Positions 53,895-62,878 of a stretch of DNA of 64,000 nt are shown in pieces. The position numbers and the translations under genes are program-made. The notes under the pieces were generated by a model that saw nothing but the letters and a program-made list of their open reading frames with translations, was not told where the DNA came from and did not search any database. This DNA is from Rhodocyclaceae bacterium (GTDB lineage Bacteria; Pseudomonadota; Gammaproteobacteria; Burkholderiales; Rhodocyclaceae). Position 1 is the first letter of the stretch, and every line of letters starts with the position of its first letter. The DNA is taken from NCBI GenBank assembly GCA_013791905.1, contig VMSX01000020.1, forward strand, positions 124,001-188,000. Reading direction: 5' to 3'.

Positions 53895-54074
53895 TTACTC
53901 ACCCTTGGTCTTGACGACCTTCTTGCCCCGATAAACACCGGAGGGGGAGATGTGATGGCGCATATGCACTTCGCCGGTGGTCGACTCAATGGCCAGGGGC
54001 GGCGCACTCAGAAAATCGTGGGCACGATGCATGCCACGCTTGGAGGGGGATTTCTTGTTCTGCTGGACTGCCAT
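53895..54074 (-). CDS. rpmF: 50S ribosomal protein L32
   Basis: 59 residues, starting [20 protein letters not shown] and ending [14 protein letters not shown]. Full family length and typical composition. The zinc-binding Cys pairs seen in some L32 proteins are absent (the C-minus form). AAGGAG lies in front of the ATG. Between yceD and plsX, as in most proteobacteria. Confidence 0.97.
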   Translation of the reverse strand: MAVQQNKKSPSKRGMHRAHDFLSAPPLAIESTTGEVHMRHHISPSGVYRGKKVVKTKGE

Positions 54075-54098
54075 GATGACTCCTTACTTCAAATCGAT

Positions 54099-54653
54099 TC
54101 AATGTTTCTTCAACCCAGCCAACGCCGCGAATGGCGATGGCTCGCTTTCTTCAATCCCTGCCTCCACAGCAACCGGAAGCAGGCAATCGGCATGGCGCGG
54201 CACAATCGGCAACGCCAATAAAACCTCATCTTCAACCAACGTCAACACCGACAATTCCCGGTTGGCCGGAATGGTATCGCACTCATCCAACCATTCAGCC
54301 TCGTGTTCACCTTCGGGCCACGCATCGACCTCACTCTCGCCTGGCAACGTCAACAACAAGCGACTGTCGATGGCACACTCAAAATCAACTTCGGCAAGAC
54401 AACGCTGACAACGCAAGCCAAGTCGCCCGGTTACCCGTATATGCAAACCCGGCTTGCCAGCGTCACGAGTATCATCAATTTGACGAAACCCCACCAATTC
54501 GCAATGTAGCCAACCTGCTGGCCGAACCAGCACATCAGCAAGGCGATGGAGACTCGTCAAGGCGAGTTTGCCGGTGATACAGCCCCCGTCCGCCGCAAAC
54601 TTAAGGCTGTCGATGACTGTTCCGGCTAAATCCTGTTCTTCCCGGTAAGACAT
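54099..54653 (-). CDS. yceD: YceD/DUF177 family protein (23S rRNA accumulation)
   Basis: 184 residues. Family core [20 protein letters not shown] holds the CxxC pair; an acidic stretch follows ([11 protein letters not shown]). YceD is needed for normal 23S rRNA levels in E. coli and plants; details unknown. Immediately upstream of rpmF. Confidence 0.92.
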   Translation of the reverse strand: MSYREEQDLAGTVIDSLKFAADGGCITGKLALTSLHRLADVLVRPAGWLHCELVGFRQIDDTRDAGKPGLHIRVTGRLGLRCQRCLAEVDFECAIDSRLLLTLPGESEVDAWPEGEHEAEWLDECDTIPANRELSVLTLVEDEVLLALPIVPRHADCLLPVAVEAGIEESEPSPFAALAGLKKH

Positions 54654-54750
54654 AAACGGCGAATGCTATCATGCGCCGACACCGCCAGTCAAAGGCTCTT
54701 TCCTACAAAAAGCCTGCAAAAACATCTGCCAACCCGATTCTACAGCCGCC

Positions 54751-55329
54751 ATGCCGCAACTCATTCTGGCCTCGACCTCGCCCTACCGCCGCGAACTGCT
54801 CAAGCGCTTGCAGATTCCCTTTGAAGTCTGCGCTCCGGAAACCGACGAGACACCTTTGCCTGACGAAATTCCTTCAGGCACTGCGGAACGGCTGGCCATT
54901 GCCAAGGCCCATGCAGTGCTGGATCGCTACCCTGCCGCATTGATTATCGGTTCCGACCAGGTTGCCTACTGCGGTGCGCAGCGGTTCAGCAAGCCCGGAT
55001 CGCGCGAAAAAGCCCGCGCCCAGTTGCGCAGCCTTTCCGGGCATATCGTCGTATTTCATACCGGCCTGTGCCTGCTCAACACCCAGAATGGCCGCAATCA
55101 CGTCCGTGGCGTCGCCACTGAAGTGCGCTTTCGCGAACTGGCCGACGCCGAAATCGAGCGTTACCTCGACAAGGAGGACGCCTTGAATTGTGCTGGCAGC
55201 GCCCGCTCGGAGGGTCTGGGCGTCAGCTTGCTGGAATGGATGAAGAGCGACGATCCGACCGCCCTGGTCGGCCTGCCGCTCATTGCCCTGACAGAAATGC
55301 TGCGCGCCGAAGGTTTCGACCTGCCCTGA
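54751..55329 (+). CDS. Maf-like nucleotide pyrophosphatase (7-methyl-GTP type)
   Basis: 192 residues; hydrolyses non-canonical nucleotides. [20 protein letters not shown] at the N-terminus, catalytic Asp in [11 protein letters not shown], and the EGLG segment [16 protein letters not shown]. Resembles E. coli YceF (m7GTP pyrophosphatase) more than YhdE, which fits its place beside yceD and rpmF. Divergent from yceD. Confidence 0.92.
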   Translation: MPQLILASTSPYRRELLKRLQIPFEVCAPETDETPLPDEIPSGTAERLAIAKAHAVLDRYPAALIIGSDQVAYCGAQRFSKPGSREKARAQLRSLSGHIVVFHTGLCLLNTQNGRNHVRGVATEVRFRELADAEIERYLDKEDALNCAGSARSEGLGVSLLEWMKSDDPTALVGLPLIALTEMLRAEGFDLP

Positions 55330-55339
55330 GTCATTGTCC

Positions 55340-56053
55340 ATGCCAAGCACGCTCTATCTCCTGCCGACGCAACTCGGAGACGTCGCCTGGCCGACGGTTC
55401 TGCCTGCCGGCAGCCAGGAAATCGCCTGCCGGCTCCAGCATTTCATTGTCGAAAACGCGAAAACGGCACGTGCCACCCTGAAATGGCTGAGCCACCCCAC
55501 CCCATTGCGCGAAGTCGCCATTGAACAGTTGCCCGAACCGCTGACCCCCGCCGATATCGACCGCCTGCTGAGTCCACTGCAAGCAGGTCACGATATGGGA
55601 TTGATGTCCGAGGCCGGTTGTCCCGGCGTAGCCGACCCAGGCGCCCTGATCGTCCGACGCGCTCACGAGATCGGCCACGGCGTCAAACCGTTGGTCGGTC
55701 CGTCATCACTGTTGCTAGCCCTGATGGCCTCCGGGTTGGATGGCCAGCGCTTTGCCTTCCATGGTTATCTACCGGTGCGCGAACCTGAGCGCAGCAAGCG
55801 CATTGTCGAACTGGAAAAGGAATCCCGTCACAGGCAGCAAACGCAACTCTTCATCGAGACACCTTATCGCAATACGGCGCTGCTCGATGCCTTGCTGGCC
55901 ACTTGCCACCCGGAAACCCTGCTTTGCCTGGCGAGCGACCTGACCTTGCCAGACGAAACGGTCGCAACCCGCCGCATCAGCGCCTGGCGCAAGATGCCCC
56001 GCCCCGAACTGAACCGGCGACCGACCGTTTTTTTAATGCTCAACGCAGGCTGA
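55340..56053 (+). CDS. RsmI-like SAM-dependent methyltransferase (tetrapyrrole methylase family)
   Basis: 237 residues from ATG 55340 (MPSTLYLLPTQLGDVAWPTV); TTG 55334 is the other option. SAM-binding region MSEAGCPGVADPGALIVRRA and VGPSSLLLALMASGL, with FHGYLP and FIETPYRN as in RsmI, which 2'-O-methylates C1402 of 16S rRNA. It is shorter and more divergent than RsmI proper, so it is probably a paralogue of unknown target. Its last 14 bases overlap the convergent sppA gene. Confidence 0.85.
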   Translation: MPSTLYLLPTQLGDVAWPTVLPAGSQEIACRLQHFIVENAKTARATLKWLSHPTPLREVAIEQLPEPLTPADIDRLLSPLQAGHDMGLMSEAGCPGVADPGALIVRRAHEIGHGVKPLVGPSSLLLALMASGLDGQRFAFHGYLPVREPERSKRIVELEKESRHRQQTQLFIETPYRNTALLDALLATCHPETLLCLASDLTLPDETVATRRISAWRKMPRPELNRRPTVFLMLNAG

Positions 56054-56978
56054 ATCGTGCGAAGGCACTACCCAGCCCGGCTGCCATCTCTGCACCAAAG
56101 CGCCGTGCAAATTTTTCAGCCAGATTGGGTTTCATTGTGTAATCTCTTATTTCCTCGGCATTGATTACGTCGCGTGCAACCGAGTCGACCGTCCCAAAAT
56201 CATCGGCCAGCCCCAGTTCGATGCTTTTAACACCGGTCCACATCAACCCCGAGAACATGTCGGGAGTTTCCTTCAGCCGCTGACCGCGCCCCTCGCGCAC
56301 CACGTCGACAAACTGCTGGTGAATATCGTTGAGCATGCCTTGGGCGTGCGTCTTGTGGCGCTCGTTCTGCGGCGAGAACGGGTCGAGAAAACCCTTGTTC
56401 TCGCCGGCAGTCAGCAGGCGTCGCTCAATGCCCAGCTTGTCCATGCTGCCGGTAAAACCGAAACCATCCATCAGCACGCCGATTGAACCGACGATGCTGG
56501 CCTTGTTGACGAAGATCTTGTCGGCGGCCGAGGCCACGTAATAACCGCCCGAAGCGCAGACATCCTCCACCACCACGTACAGCGGCTTGTCGGCATGTTT
56601 TGCGCGCAGACGGCGAATTTCGTCGGTGATGATGCCGGCCTGCGTCGGGCTGCCGCCAGGGCTGTTGATGCGCAGCACCACGCCGGCCGTACCCTTGTCG
56701 GAAAAAGCCGCCTGCAGCGCACTGATGACATCGTCGGCATTGACGTCACCCTTCGCCTGAATGACGCCCTGCATCTCGACCAGTGCCGTATGTTTGGCGC
56801 TCTTGCCGTCGTGACTAATTGCCCCCCAGTCCACCAGCACCGCCAGCAGGATGGTCACGTAAGCAAAGCCCAACAGCTTGAAAAATATACCCCAGCGCCG
56901 GGCCCGCCGCTGCTCGCTGACAGCCGCCAGTGCGACTTTTTCCAGAATCTTGTGTTCCCAGTTTGAATCTTCTGCCAC
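56040..56978 (-). CDS. sppA: S49-family signal peptide peptidase SppA
   Basis: 312 residues; one membrane helix (about 30-48), then a periplasmic ClpP-like serine peptidase. Ser in VVVEDVCASGGYYVASAADK and the Lys about 50 residues later in the SIVGSIGVLMDGFG segment. Short, single-domain (not the two-repeat E. coli form). Degrades released signal peptides. 15 bp downstream of the Rieske gene. Confidence 0.93.
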   Translation of the reverse strand: MAEDSNWEHKILEKVALAAVSEQRRARRWGIFFKLLGFAYVTILLAVLVDWGAISHDGKSAKHTALVEMQGVIQAKGDVNADDVISALQAAFSDKGTAGVVLRINSPGGSPTQAGIITDEIRRLRAKHADKPLYVVVEDVCASGGYYVASAADKIFVNKASIVGSIGVLMDGFGFTGSMDKLGIERRLLTAGENKGFLDPFSPQNERHKTHAQGMLNDIHQQFVDVVREGRGQRLKETPDMFSGLMWTGVKSIELGLADDFGTVDSVARDVINAEEIRDYTMKPNLAEKFARRFGAEMAAGLGSAFARFSLR

Positions 56979-56993
56979 GTCAATCGCCCTTGG

Positions 56994-57362
56994 TTACGGC
57001 ACAACCGGAAAGTTGGCCTTTTCTGACAAGAAAACATTACCACCACGTTCCGTTACAACCAGCGCCTGGAGACCACGGCCACTACAACGCCCGCTCAAGC
57101 AAGCACCCGTCACCGGATCATAAAGCGCACCATGGGTAGCGCAGATCAAGTATAGCCTTGCCCGATCAAAGAACTCGCCAGCGTTCCAGTCCAATTCGGC
57201 GGGCACGTGGCCACAACGGTTTAGATAGGCAAAAACCCTCCCGTTGAAGCGCACCGCAAATGCCGGTTCGCGGCAGCCATGCCAATCGACCTCGAACCGT
57301 GCGCCATGCCCGCCATCGACCAGCTCGGCACTGGTGCATATCAGGCGTTCGCCGTCAGCCAT
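56994..57362 (-). CDS. Rieske [2Fe-2S] protein
   Basis: 122 residues, soluble. Ligands are CxH in NRCGHVPAELDW and CxxH in YLICATHGALYDPVTG, binding a Rieske cluster. No oxygenase or membrane part; it may be a ferredoxin-like electron carrier. Between sppA and the HAD gene in several beta-proteobacteria, role unknown. It overlaps the HAD gene end by 22 bases. Confidence 0.9.
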   Translation of the reverse strand: MADGERLICTSAELVDGGHGARFEVDWHGCREPAFAVRFNGRVFAYLNRCGHVPAELDWNAGEFFDRARLYLICATHGALYDPVTGACLSGRCSGRGLQALVVTERGGNVFLSEKANFPVVP

Positions 57363-57997
57363 GTCGCCAAGTCCTCGACGGAGTGGGCACAGTAGCGTGG
57401 CGCGGCCGCTTCCAGAATTTCGCGTGGATGGGCACCATAACTGACGGCCACGGCATCGACACCGGCATTCTGTGCCATCAGGAGGTCATGTGTCGTATCG
57501 CCAATCATCAAGGTCGCTGCTGGCGCAACGGCAAATTCGGCCATCAACTCTTCGAGCATCTGGGGATGGGGCTTGGAATGACATTCGTCGGCACAGCGCG
57601 TCGCATGAAAATGACTGCCAAGACCACTGTACTCAAGCGCCCGCGCCAGCCCCAGCCGCGACTTGCCGGTCGCCACGCCCAGCCAGCGGCCACTTTCGGC
57701 CAGTTCCAGCATCAGCGCATCAACACCGGAAAAGAGCAGCAGTTCGTGGTCGCGCGACAGGTAATGATGGCGATAACGTTCGGCCAGATGCTCGTAGCGC
57801 CCTTCGTCCAGGTCAGGCAGGGCATAGCGCAGCGCATCCACCAGCCCCAGTCCGATGATGTGACGGGCGCGTTCATCCGATGGCGGTTCCAGTCCAAGGT
57901 CACACGCAGCCGCCTGCACGCTTTGCGCGATCACGCCCGCCGAATCCATCAGCGTGCCATCCCAGTCAAACACAATCAGTTCATAACGCCGGGCCAT
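57341..57997 (-). CDS. HAD-family hydrolase (phosphoglycolate phosphatase-like)
   Basis: 218 residues from ATG 57997 (MARRYELIVFDWDGTLMDSA), preceded by AAGG; an ATG at 58018 lies within the rluC end. Motif I FDWDGTLMDS, motif II VATGKSR, motif III HSKPHP and motif IV MIGDTTHDLLMAQNAG are all intact. Gph-type phosphatase, substrate not determined. Start lies inside the 3' end of rluC (17-nt overlap). Confidence 0.92.
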   Translation of the reverse strand: MARRYELIVFDWDGTLMDSAGVIAQSVQAAACDLGLEPPSDERARHIIGLGLVDALRYALPDLDEGRYEHLAERYRHHYLSRDHELLLFSGVDALMLELAESGRWLGVATGKSRLGLARALEYSGLGSHFHATRCADECHSKPHPQMLEELMAEFAVAPAATLMIGDTTHDLLMAQNAGVDAVAVSYGAHPREILEAAAPRYCAHSVEDLATWLTANA

Positions 57998-58967
57998 TTG
58001 CCTTACTTCTTTCATCAACCTTACCTTTCTCTAACTTCTCGATAAATTTCTTCAGTTCCAGCGGTAGCGGAGCAGCAAGCAGCAAACCTTCCTTGGTAAG
58101 CGGATGAGGCAACCGCATTGAAGCGGCATGCAGAAACATGCGTTTCATTCCGACCTTATGCAAGTCGCGATTCAGCGCAAAATCGCCATATTTGTCGTCG
58201 CCGACGATGGGGAACCCCAGATGGGCGAGATGCACGCGAATCTGATGGGTACGACCGGTGCGCAATTGCACCTCAAGCAGGCTGAACTCACCCCAGGGCG
58301 TTTCCCAGTACTCCTGCAGGCGCATGATCGAATGGGACTCCTTGCCCTCGGGCGAGACCCGCACACGCCGCTCGCCCTCGGCAGTCAGATACTTGAGCAA
58401 CGGCAACTTTACATTACGCAACTGGTCGCGCCAGCGCCCTCTGACCAGCGCCAGATAGCGTTTGTCGATCCCCCCGTCACGAAACAGGTCGTGCAGGCTG
58501 GTCAGCGCCGATCGTTTCTTGCCGATGATGAGTAATCCTGAGGTTTCCCGGTCAAGCCGATGCGCCAATTCAAGGAAACGCGCACTCGGTCGCGCCTTTC
58601 GCAACTGCTCGATAACCCCAAAACTGACCCCGCTGCCACCGTGCACTGCCACCCCGGACGGCTTGTCGACAACGATCATGGCTTCATCTTCGAAAACCAC
58701 TGTGAATTCTCGTCCCGGCACTGGAGTGTCGTCAGCCTTCTCTGCCACCCGTACCGGTGGCACGCGCACCCGATCACCCATGACCAAGCGCCGGTCAGCC
58801 GCCGCCCGGCCTTTGTTCACGCGCACTTCACCACTTCTCAGGATGCGATAAACGTGACTTTTTGGCACACCCTTGAGGCGCTTCAGCAAATAATTATCGA
58901 TACGCTGCCCGGCGCCATCCTCGCCAACCTCAAGAAACGTGACCGAGTTCTCACTTAACTCTTTCAT
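57981..58967 (-). CDS. rluC: 23S rRNA pseudouridine synthase RluC
   Basis: 328 residues. N-terminal S4 domain (RIDNYLLKRLKGVPKSHVYR), then the RluA-type catalytic core with Asp in AHRLDRETSGLLII and RTHQIRVHLAHLG. RluC forms pseudouridine at 955, 2504 and 2580 in E. coli 23S rRNA. Divergent from rne, the usual rluC-rne arrangement. Confidence 0.95.
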   Translation of the reverse strand: MKELSENSVTFLEVGEDGAGQRIDNYLLKRLKGVPKSHVYRILRSGEVRVNKGRAAADRRLVMGDRVRVPPVRVAEKADDTPVPGREFTVVFEDEAMIVVDKPSGVAVHGGSGVSFGVIEQLRKARPSARFLELAHRLDRETSGLLIIGKKRSALTSLHDLFRDGGIDKRYLALVRGRWRDQLRNVKLPLLKYLTAEGERRVRVSPEGKESHSIMRLQEYWETPWGEFSLLEVQLRTGRTHQIRVHLAHLGFPIVGDDKYGDFALNRDLHKVGMKRMFLHAASMRLPHPLTKEGLLLAAPLPLELKKFIEKLEKGKVDERSKANGPAL

Positions 58968-59496
58968 TCAACTCCTTCATTCGTAATATAATGCCCCAGC
59001 TTTGCCGTCTCCGGACGGCGTGCCCGGAGACACGAAGCGGTTCCGGGGCGTCATCCGGTGGTGTTGTCAGCGATGCGTGATTCAGATTCGTTTATTTTAC
59101 TGAACCACACCGCTAGGCATGGGATAGGCAAGACGATCCGCTGATCCGCCCGAAGGATAAATGAAGAACAGGGCAAGGGTCACCGGTCGTCCACCTGTCC
59201 TGCACAGCCCCAGAACATCGTTGGCACGGGGTAACAAACCACCGCGCAGCGATACTACTTCGTCACAAGACATTTTTTACGCGCACCACAGGCTTTGATT
59301 CACGATGCCGCAGCTGCAACACAACGCAGGGCGGGGTCGCCATCAGATAAATCGACAAATTCAATAACCCATTTGCCCAGTCCATCATTTACCAATGTCA
59401 CTACCGATGAGCCTGATTTTGCAAAAGTGAGCAACGCCGCAATTATCTAGCGGCGTGATATTTGTCGTGCCTTCCTGCCTGCGCGTGGGAGCACAC
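58968..59496 (+). promoter_or_regulatory. Long rne leader with promoter-like element and alternative hairpins
   Basis: The 529 bp between divergent rluC and rne contain a perfect TATAAT at 58987-58992; its -35 is poor (TTCATT). If used, the leader is about 490 nt. Two competing hairpins lie at its 5' end: GCCGTC/GACGGC (59004-59019) and TCTCCGG/CCGGAGA (59009-59030). RNase E in E. coli controls its own mRNA through a long structured 5' leader, so a similar role is likely. No gene is seen in the region. Confidence 0.55.
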
Positions 59497-62217
59497 ATGA
59501 AACGCATGCTGTTCAATGCGACGCAGGCCGAGGAACTCCGCGTCGCGATCGTCGATGGTCAAAAACTCATTGACCTCGATATCGAGTCGGCCAACAAGGA
59601 ACAACGCAAGAGCAACATCTACAAGGCAGTCATCACCCGCCTCGAGCCCAGTCTCGAAGCTGCCTTTGTCGATTATGGCGCCGAACGCCACGGCTTTCTG
59701 CCGTTCAAGGAAGTTTCGCGCAGCTTTTTCCTACCCGGGGTCGAAGCCGGACGCGCACGTATCCAGGACGCCCTCAAGGTCGGCCAGGAACTCATCGTCC
59801 AGGTCGAGAAGGATGAACGCGGCAACAAGGGCGCGGCACTCACCACCTATGTGTCCCTCGCCGGCCGCTATCTGGTGCTGATGCCGAACAACCCACGTGG
59901 TGGTGGCGTCTCGCGCCGCATCGAGGGTGAGGACCGTCAGGAGTTGCGCGAAGTGATGGATCAACTCGATGTCCCCGCTGGCATGAGCCTCATCGCCCGC
60001 ACTGCGGGCATCGGGCGCTCCGCCGAGGAATTGCAGTGGGACCTGAACTACCTGCTGCAACTTTGGGGAGCCATCGACGGCGCGGCCAAATCCCAGAATG
60101 GTGCATTCCTGATCTATCAGGAATCCAGCCTGGTGATCCGCGCTATCCGCGACTACTTCCATGCCGAGATCGGCGAGATTCTCATCGATACGGACGACAT
60201 CTACGAGCAGGCGCAGCAGTTCATGAGCCACGTCATGCCCGGCAATGTCGCCCGCGTCAAACGTTATAGTGACGACGTACCGCTGTTTTCGCGCTTCCAG
60301 ATCGAACACCAGATCGAGTCGGCCTATTCGCGGCAGGTTACCCTGCCCTCCGGCGGCGCGATAGTCATCGACCATACCGAAGCGCTGGTCTCGGTCGACG
60401 TCAACTCCGGTCGTTCCACCAAAGGCGCCGACATCGAGGAAACCGCCCTGCGCACCAACCTCGAAGCTGCCGATGAAATTGCCCGTCAGTTGCGCTTGCG
60501 CGATCTCGGCGGCCTGATCGTCATCGACTTCATCGACATGGAATCAACGAAGAGCCAGCGCGATGTCGAAAACCGGCTGCGCGACGCCCTGCATTTTGAT
60601 CGCGCCCGCGTCCAGACCAGCAAGATCTCGCGCTTCGGCCTGCTTGAATTGTCGCGCCAGCGCCTGCGCCCGGCGCTCGCCGAAACCAGTTATATCACCT
60701 GCCCGCGCTGTACCGGTACCGGACACATCCGCAGCACCGAATCGGCCGCTCTGCACATCCTGCGCATCCTCGAAGAGGAGGCAATGAAGGAAAACACCGG
60801 CGCCATCCACGTTCAGGTACCCGTCGATGTCGCCACCTTCCTCCTCAACGAAAAGCGCGTGGATATCGCCCGTATCGAAATGCGCCACCGCGCCAATCTG
60901 CTGATCATCCCGAATCGCTATCTGGAAACACCGCAGCACGAAATCACCCGCCTGCGCCACGACCAGCTCAACCAGGATGGCCCCACCCTTGCCAGCTACG
61001 AGATGGCCATAAAGCCCCTCGAGGAAGATTTGAGCACCCTCGCCGCGCAAGCTGAGGGGAAACCAGCCAGAGCCGAAGCCGCAGTCAAGGGCATCACACC
61101 GGACCACCCGGCCCCGATCGTCGCTCCGAAAGAAGCCCCTCCGGTCGCAGCTGCGCCCGGCCTGTTCGCCAAGATCATGTCCTGGTTCTCAGGCGACAAG
61201 AAGGAAGCGGAAGTCGTCGCCCCCGCCAAGAAAACCGACAAGCCCGTCCGTCGTGAGCGTGGGGAACGCAGCGAGCGTGGTGAACGAGGCGGCCGTGGCC
61301 GACGCGACAACCGGGAAGGACGCGAAGGCGGCGAGCGCAAGGAACGCGCCACCACCCCCCGTGGCGATAACCGGCAGAGCCGCAAGGAACGCCCTGAAAA
61401 GGGAACACGTACTACTGAAGCTGCAGACACCGCAGCAACTACCGAGGCACGGCCAGCCAGACCCAGACCCGCCGAGAAAGATACGCCCCAGAAGGAATCT
61501 CCAGCCATCATTTCGGGAAGCCCGACCGAGAGCTCTACAACTGAATCCGCAGGTGAAGGCAGCCGTCGGCGTGGCCGGCGCGGTGGCCGGGGTCGTAGTG
61601 AACGGCGCAACGAAGAAGCCGCAGTCGCAGTAACCGGCAATGAGGTCGCAGCCACCGTCGCGCAGACAGAAATGGCACCAGCTATTGAAACTGCCGCCAT
61701 TCCGACAGCGCCGACTTTTGCACAAGTGGAACAAGCGGCCATTGCTGTTGAGCCGTCGATTGTTCCGGTTGCAGAGCCTGCCGCAGCAATTGCCATTCCT
61801 GAGCCGACACCGGCAATCGAAGCGCCGGAACCTATTGTTGCATCTGAAACCGGGGTGGTAACCGAAGTCGCAACCGCTGCGCCAACCGAAGCCTTGACCG
61901 GGGCGCCTGCGGAGCCAATCACACCGGCCCCTGCTACAGAACCGGTCGCCGTGTTGATCAGCCCGGAAACGCCAGCAGCACCGGAAGTTCCGAAGACAGT
62001 TGCCCCGGTGGAGACGGTTGCGGCGGTGGCACCGCCGCCGCCGGTCGACCTGTCAGCCAGCTTGCAGCAAGCCGGCCTGCAGATGGTCGAAACCTCGAAT
62101 GCAGTGGCGGTTCCGGCCGTACCGAGCGTTGTGCAGCCGCTGGGCCGCAAGCCGAAACCAGCGGTAGTCATTCCCGCCGAACCGCTGCAAATGGTGGAAA
62201 CTCAACACAAGACCTAG
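59497..62217 (+). CDS. rne: Ribonuclease E
   Basis: 906 residues from ATG 59497 (MKRMLFNATQAEELRVAIVD), after GGGAG. Endonuclease at the head of mRNA decay and rRNA/tRNA processing. S1 domain about 38-118, catalytic Asp301 (SVDVNSGR) and Asp344 (IVIDFIDM), zinc-link Cys402/Cys405 (CPRCTGTGH), then a disordered tail. The tail holds an Arg-rich segment (GERSERGERGGRGRRDNREG) and a long Ala/Pro/Val stretch, typical scaffold for degradosome partners. A degenerate repeat copy lies within the tail. Confidence 0.97.
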   Translation: MKRMLFNATQAEELRVAIVDGQKLIDLDIESANKEQRKSNIYKAVITRLEPSLEAAFVDYGAERHGFLPFKEVSRSFFLPGVEAGRARIQDALKVGQELIVQVEKDERGNKGAALTTYVSLAGRYLVLMPNNPRGGGVSRRIEGEDRQELREVMDQLDVPAGMSLIARTAGIGRSAEELQWDLNYLLQLWGAIDGAAKSQNGAFLIYQESSLVIRAIRDYFHAEIGEILIDTDDIYEQAQQFMSHVMPGNVARVKRYSDDVPLFSRFQIEHQIESAYSRQVTLPSGGAIVIDHTEALVSVDVNSGRSTKGADIEETALRTNLEAADEIARQLRLRDLGGLIVIDFIDMESTKSQRDVENRLRDALHFDRARVQTSKISRFGLLELSRQRLRPALAETSYITCPRCTGTGHIRSTESAALHILRILEEEAMKENTGAIHVQVPVDVATFLLNEKRVDIARIEMRHRANLLIIPNRYLETPQHEITRLRHDQLNQDGPTLASYEMAIKPLEEDLSTLAAQAEGKPARAEAAVKGITPDHPAPIVAPKEAPPVAAAPGLFAKIMSWFSGDKKEAEVVAPAKKTDKPVRRERGERSERGERGGRGRRDNREGREGGERKERATTPRGDNRQSRKERPEKGTRTTEAADTAATTEARPARPRPAEKDTPQKESPAIISGSPTESSTTESAGEGSRRRGRRGGRGRSERRNEEAAVAVTGNEVAATVAQTEMAPAIETAAIPTAPTFAQVEQAAIAVEPSIVPVAEPAAAIAIPEPTPAIEAPEPIVASETGVVTEVATAAPTEALTGAPAEPITPAPATEPVAVLISPETPAAPEVPKTVAPVETVAAVAPPPPVDLSASLQQAGLQMVETSNAVAVPAVPSVVQPLGRKPKPAVVIPAEPLQMVETQHKT
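61695..61719 (-). repeat. Dispersed 25-bp repeat, copy 8 (antisense within rne tail)
   Basis: Minus-strand AAAAGTCGGCG then CTGTCGGAATGGCG; three changes from consensus. The plus-strand gene reads it as AIPTAPTF, close to the AVLPAPTF of rseA. Confidence 0.6.
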
Positions 62218-62243
62218 GACCGCCAGTCGCTTGTCTCAGACGT

Positions 62244-62280
62244 AAAAAATGCGCTGCAATAACACTGCAGCGCATTTTTT
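62244..62280. terminator. Bidirectional terminator between rne and the phosphatase gene
   Basis: ATGCGCTGCA (62249-62258) pairs with TGCAGCGCAT (62266-62275) around a 7-nt loop, flanked by A-run and T-run so it works on both strands for the convergent genes. Confidence 0.93.
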
Positions 62281-62295
62281 CTGGGCAAAGCGGAT

Positions 62296-62778
62296 TTACT
62301 GTTGTTTACCGACCCGATCGAGCAAACCGTTGGCGGCTTCCTCGATCATGTCGAGTACAAACTCAAAGCCATCAGCGCCACCGTAATACGGATCTGGCAC
62401 CTCCTCGCCCTTGCGTCCCGCCCCGAATTCCAGAAACAGGCTCAGCTTGCCCTGATGCTCGGCAGGGCAGGCCTGCTTCAGCAATTCCAGATTGTCCCGA
62501 TCCATCGCCAGAATGTAGTCGAAGCGGACGAAATCCTCTGCACAGACGCGGCGTCCGCGTAAGGGCAACAGGTCATAACCGCGCTGCGCCGCTGCTTTGG
62601 TGGCGCGCGCATCCGGTGCCTTGCCGATGTGGTAGCCGTGAGTACCCGCCGAATCGATCTCGAAGTTTCTCGCCACACCTGCCCGTTCGGCCAGCGCCCG
62701 CGTCACGCCTTCTGCAGTCGGCGAACGGCAGATGTTGCCCATGCAGACGAATAGCACTCGGTAAGCCGGTTTTAACAT
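62296..62778 (-). CDS. Low molecular weight protein-tyrosine phosphatase
   Basis: 160 residues from ATG 62778, with GAGG nearby; an ATG at 62796 is possible. Active-site loop VCMGNICRSPTAE gives Cys12 and Arg18; the general-acid Asp is in EEVPDPYYGG. Such enzymes act on tyrosine kinases of exopolysaccharide synthesis or on arsenate; the DPYYGG form is the phosphatase kind. Target unknown. Confidence 0.95.
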   Translation of the reverse strand: MLKPAYRVLFVCMGNICRSPTAEGVTRALAERAGVARNFEIDSAGTHGYHIGKAPDARATKAAAQRGYDLLPLRGRRVCAEDFVRFDYILAMDRDNLELLKQACPAEHQGKLSLFLEFGAGRKGEEVPDPYYGGADGFEFVLDMIEEAANGLLDRVGKQQ

Positions 62779-62878
62779 TTTATCCTCTTGTTTCATTGGT
62801 GTTTATTGTCATTGTTTGTATATTGATGTTCATAGGCATATACTGCTGATGTGTTACCAATGTGCACCCAAATACATC

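Noticed and set aside
59272-59280. T-run in the rne leader as a terminator
   Set aside because: No stable stem lies directly before it.
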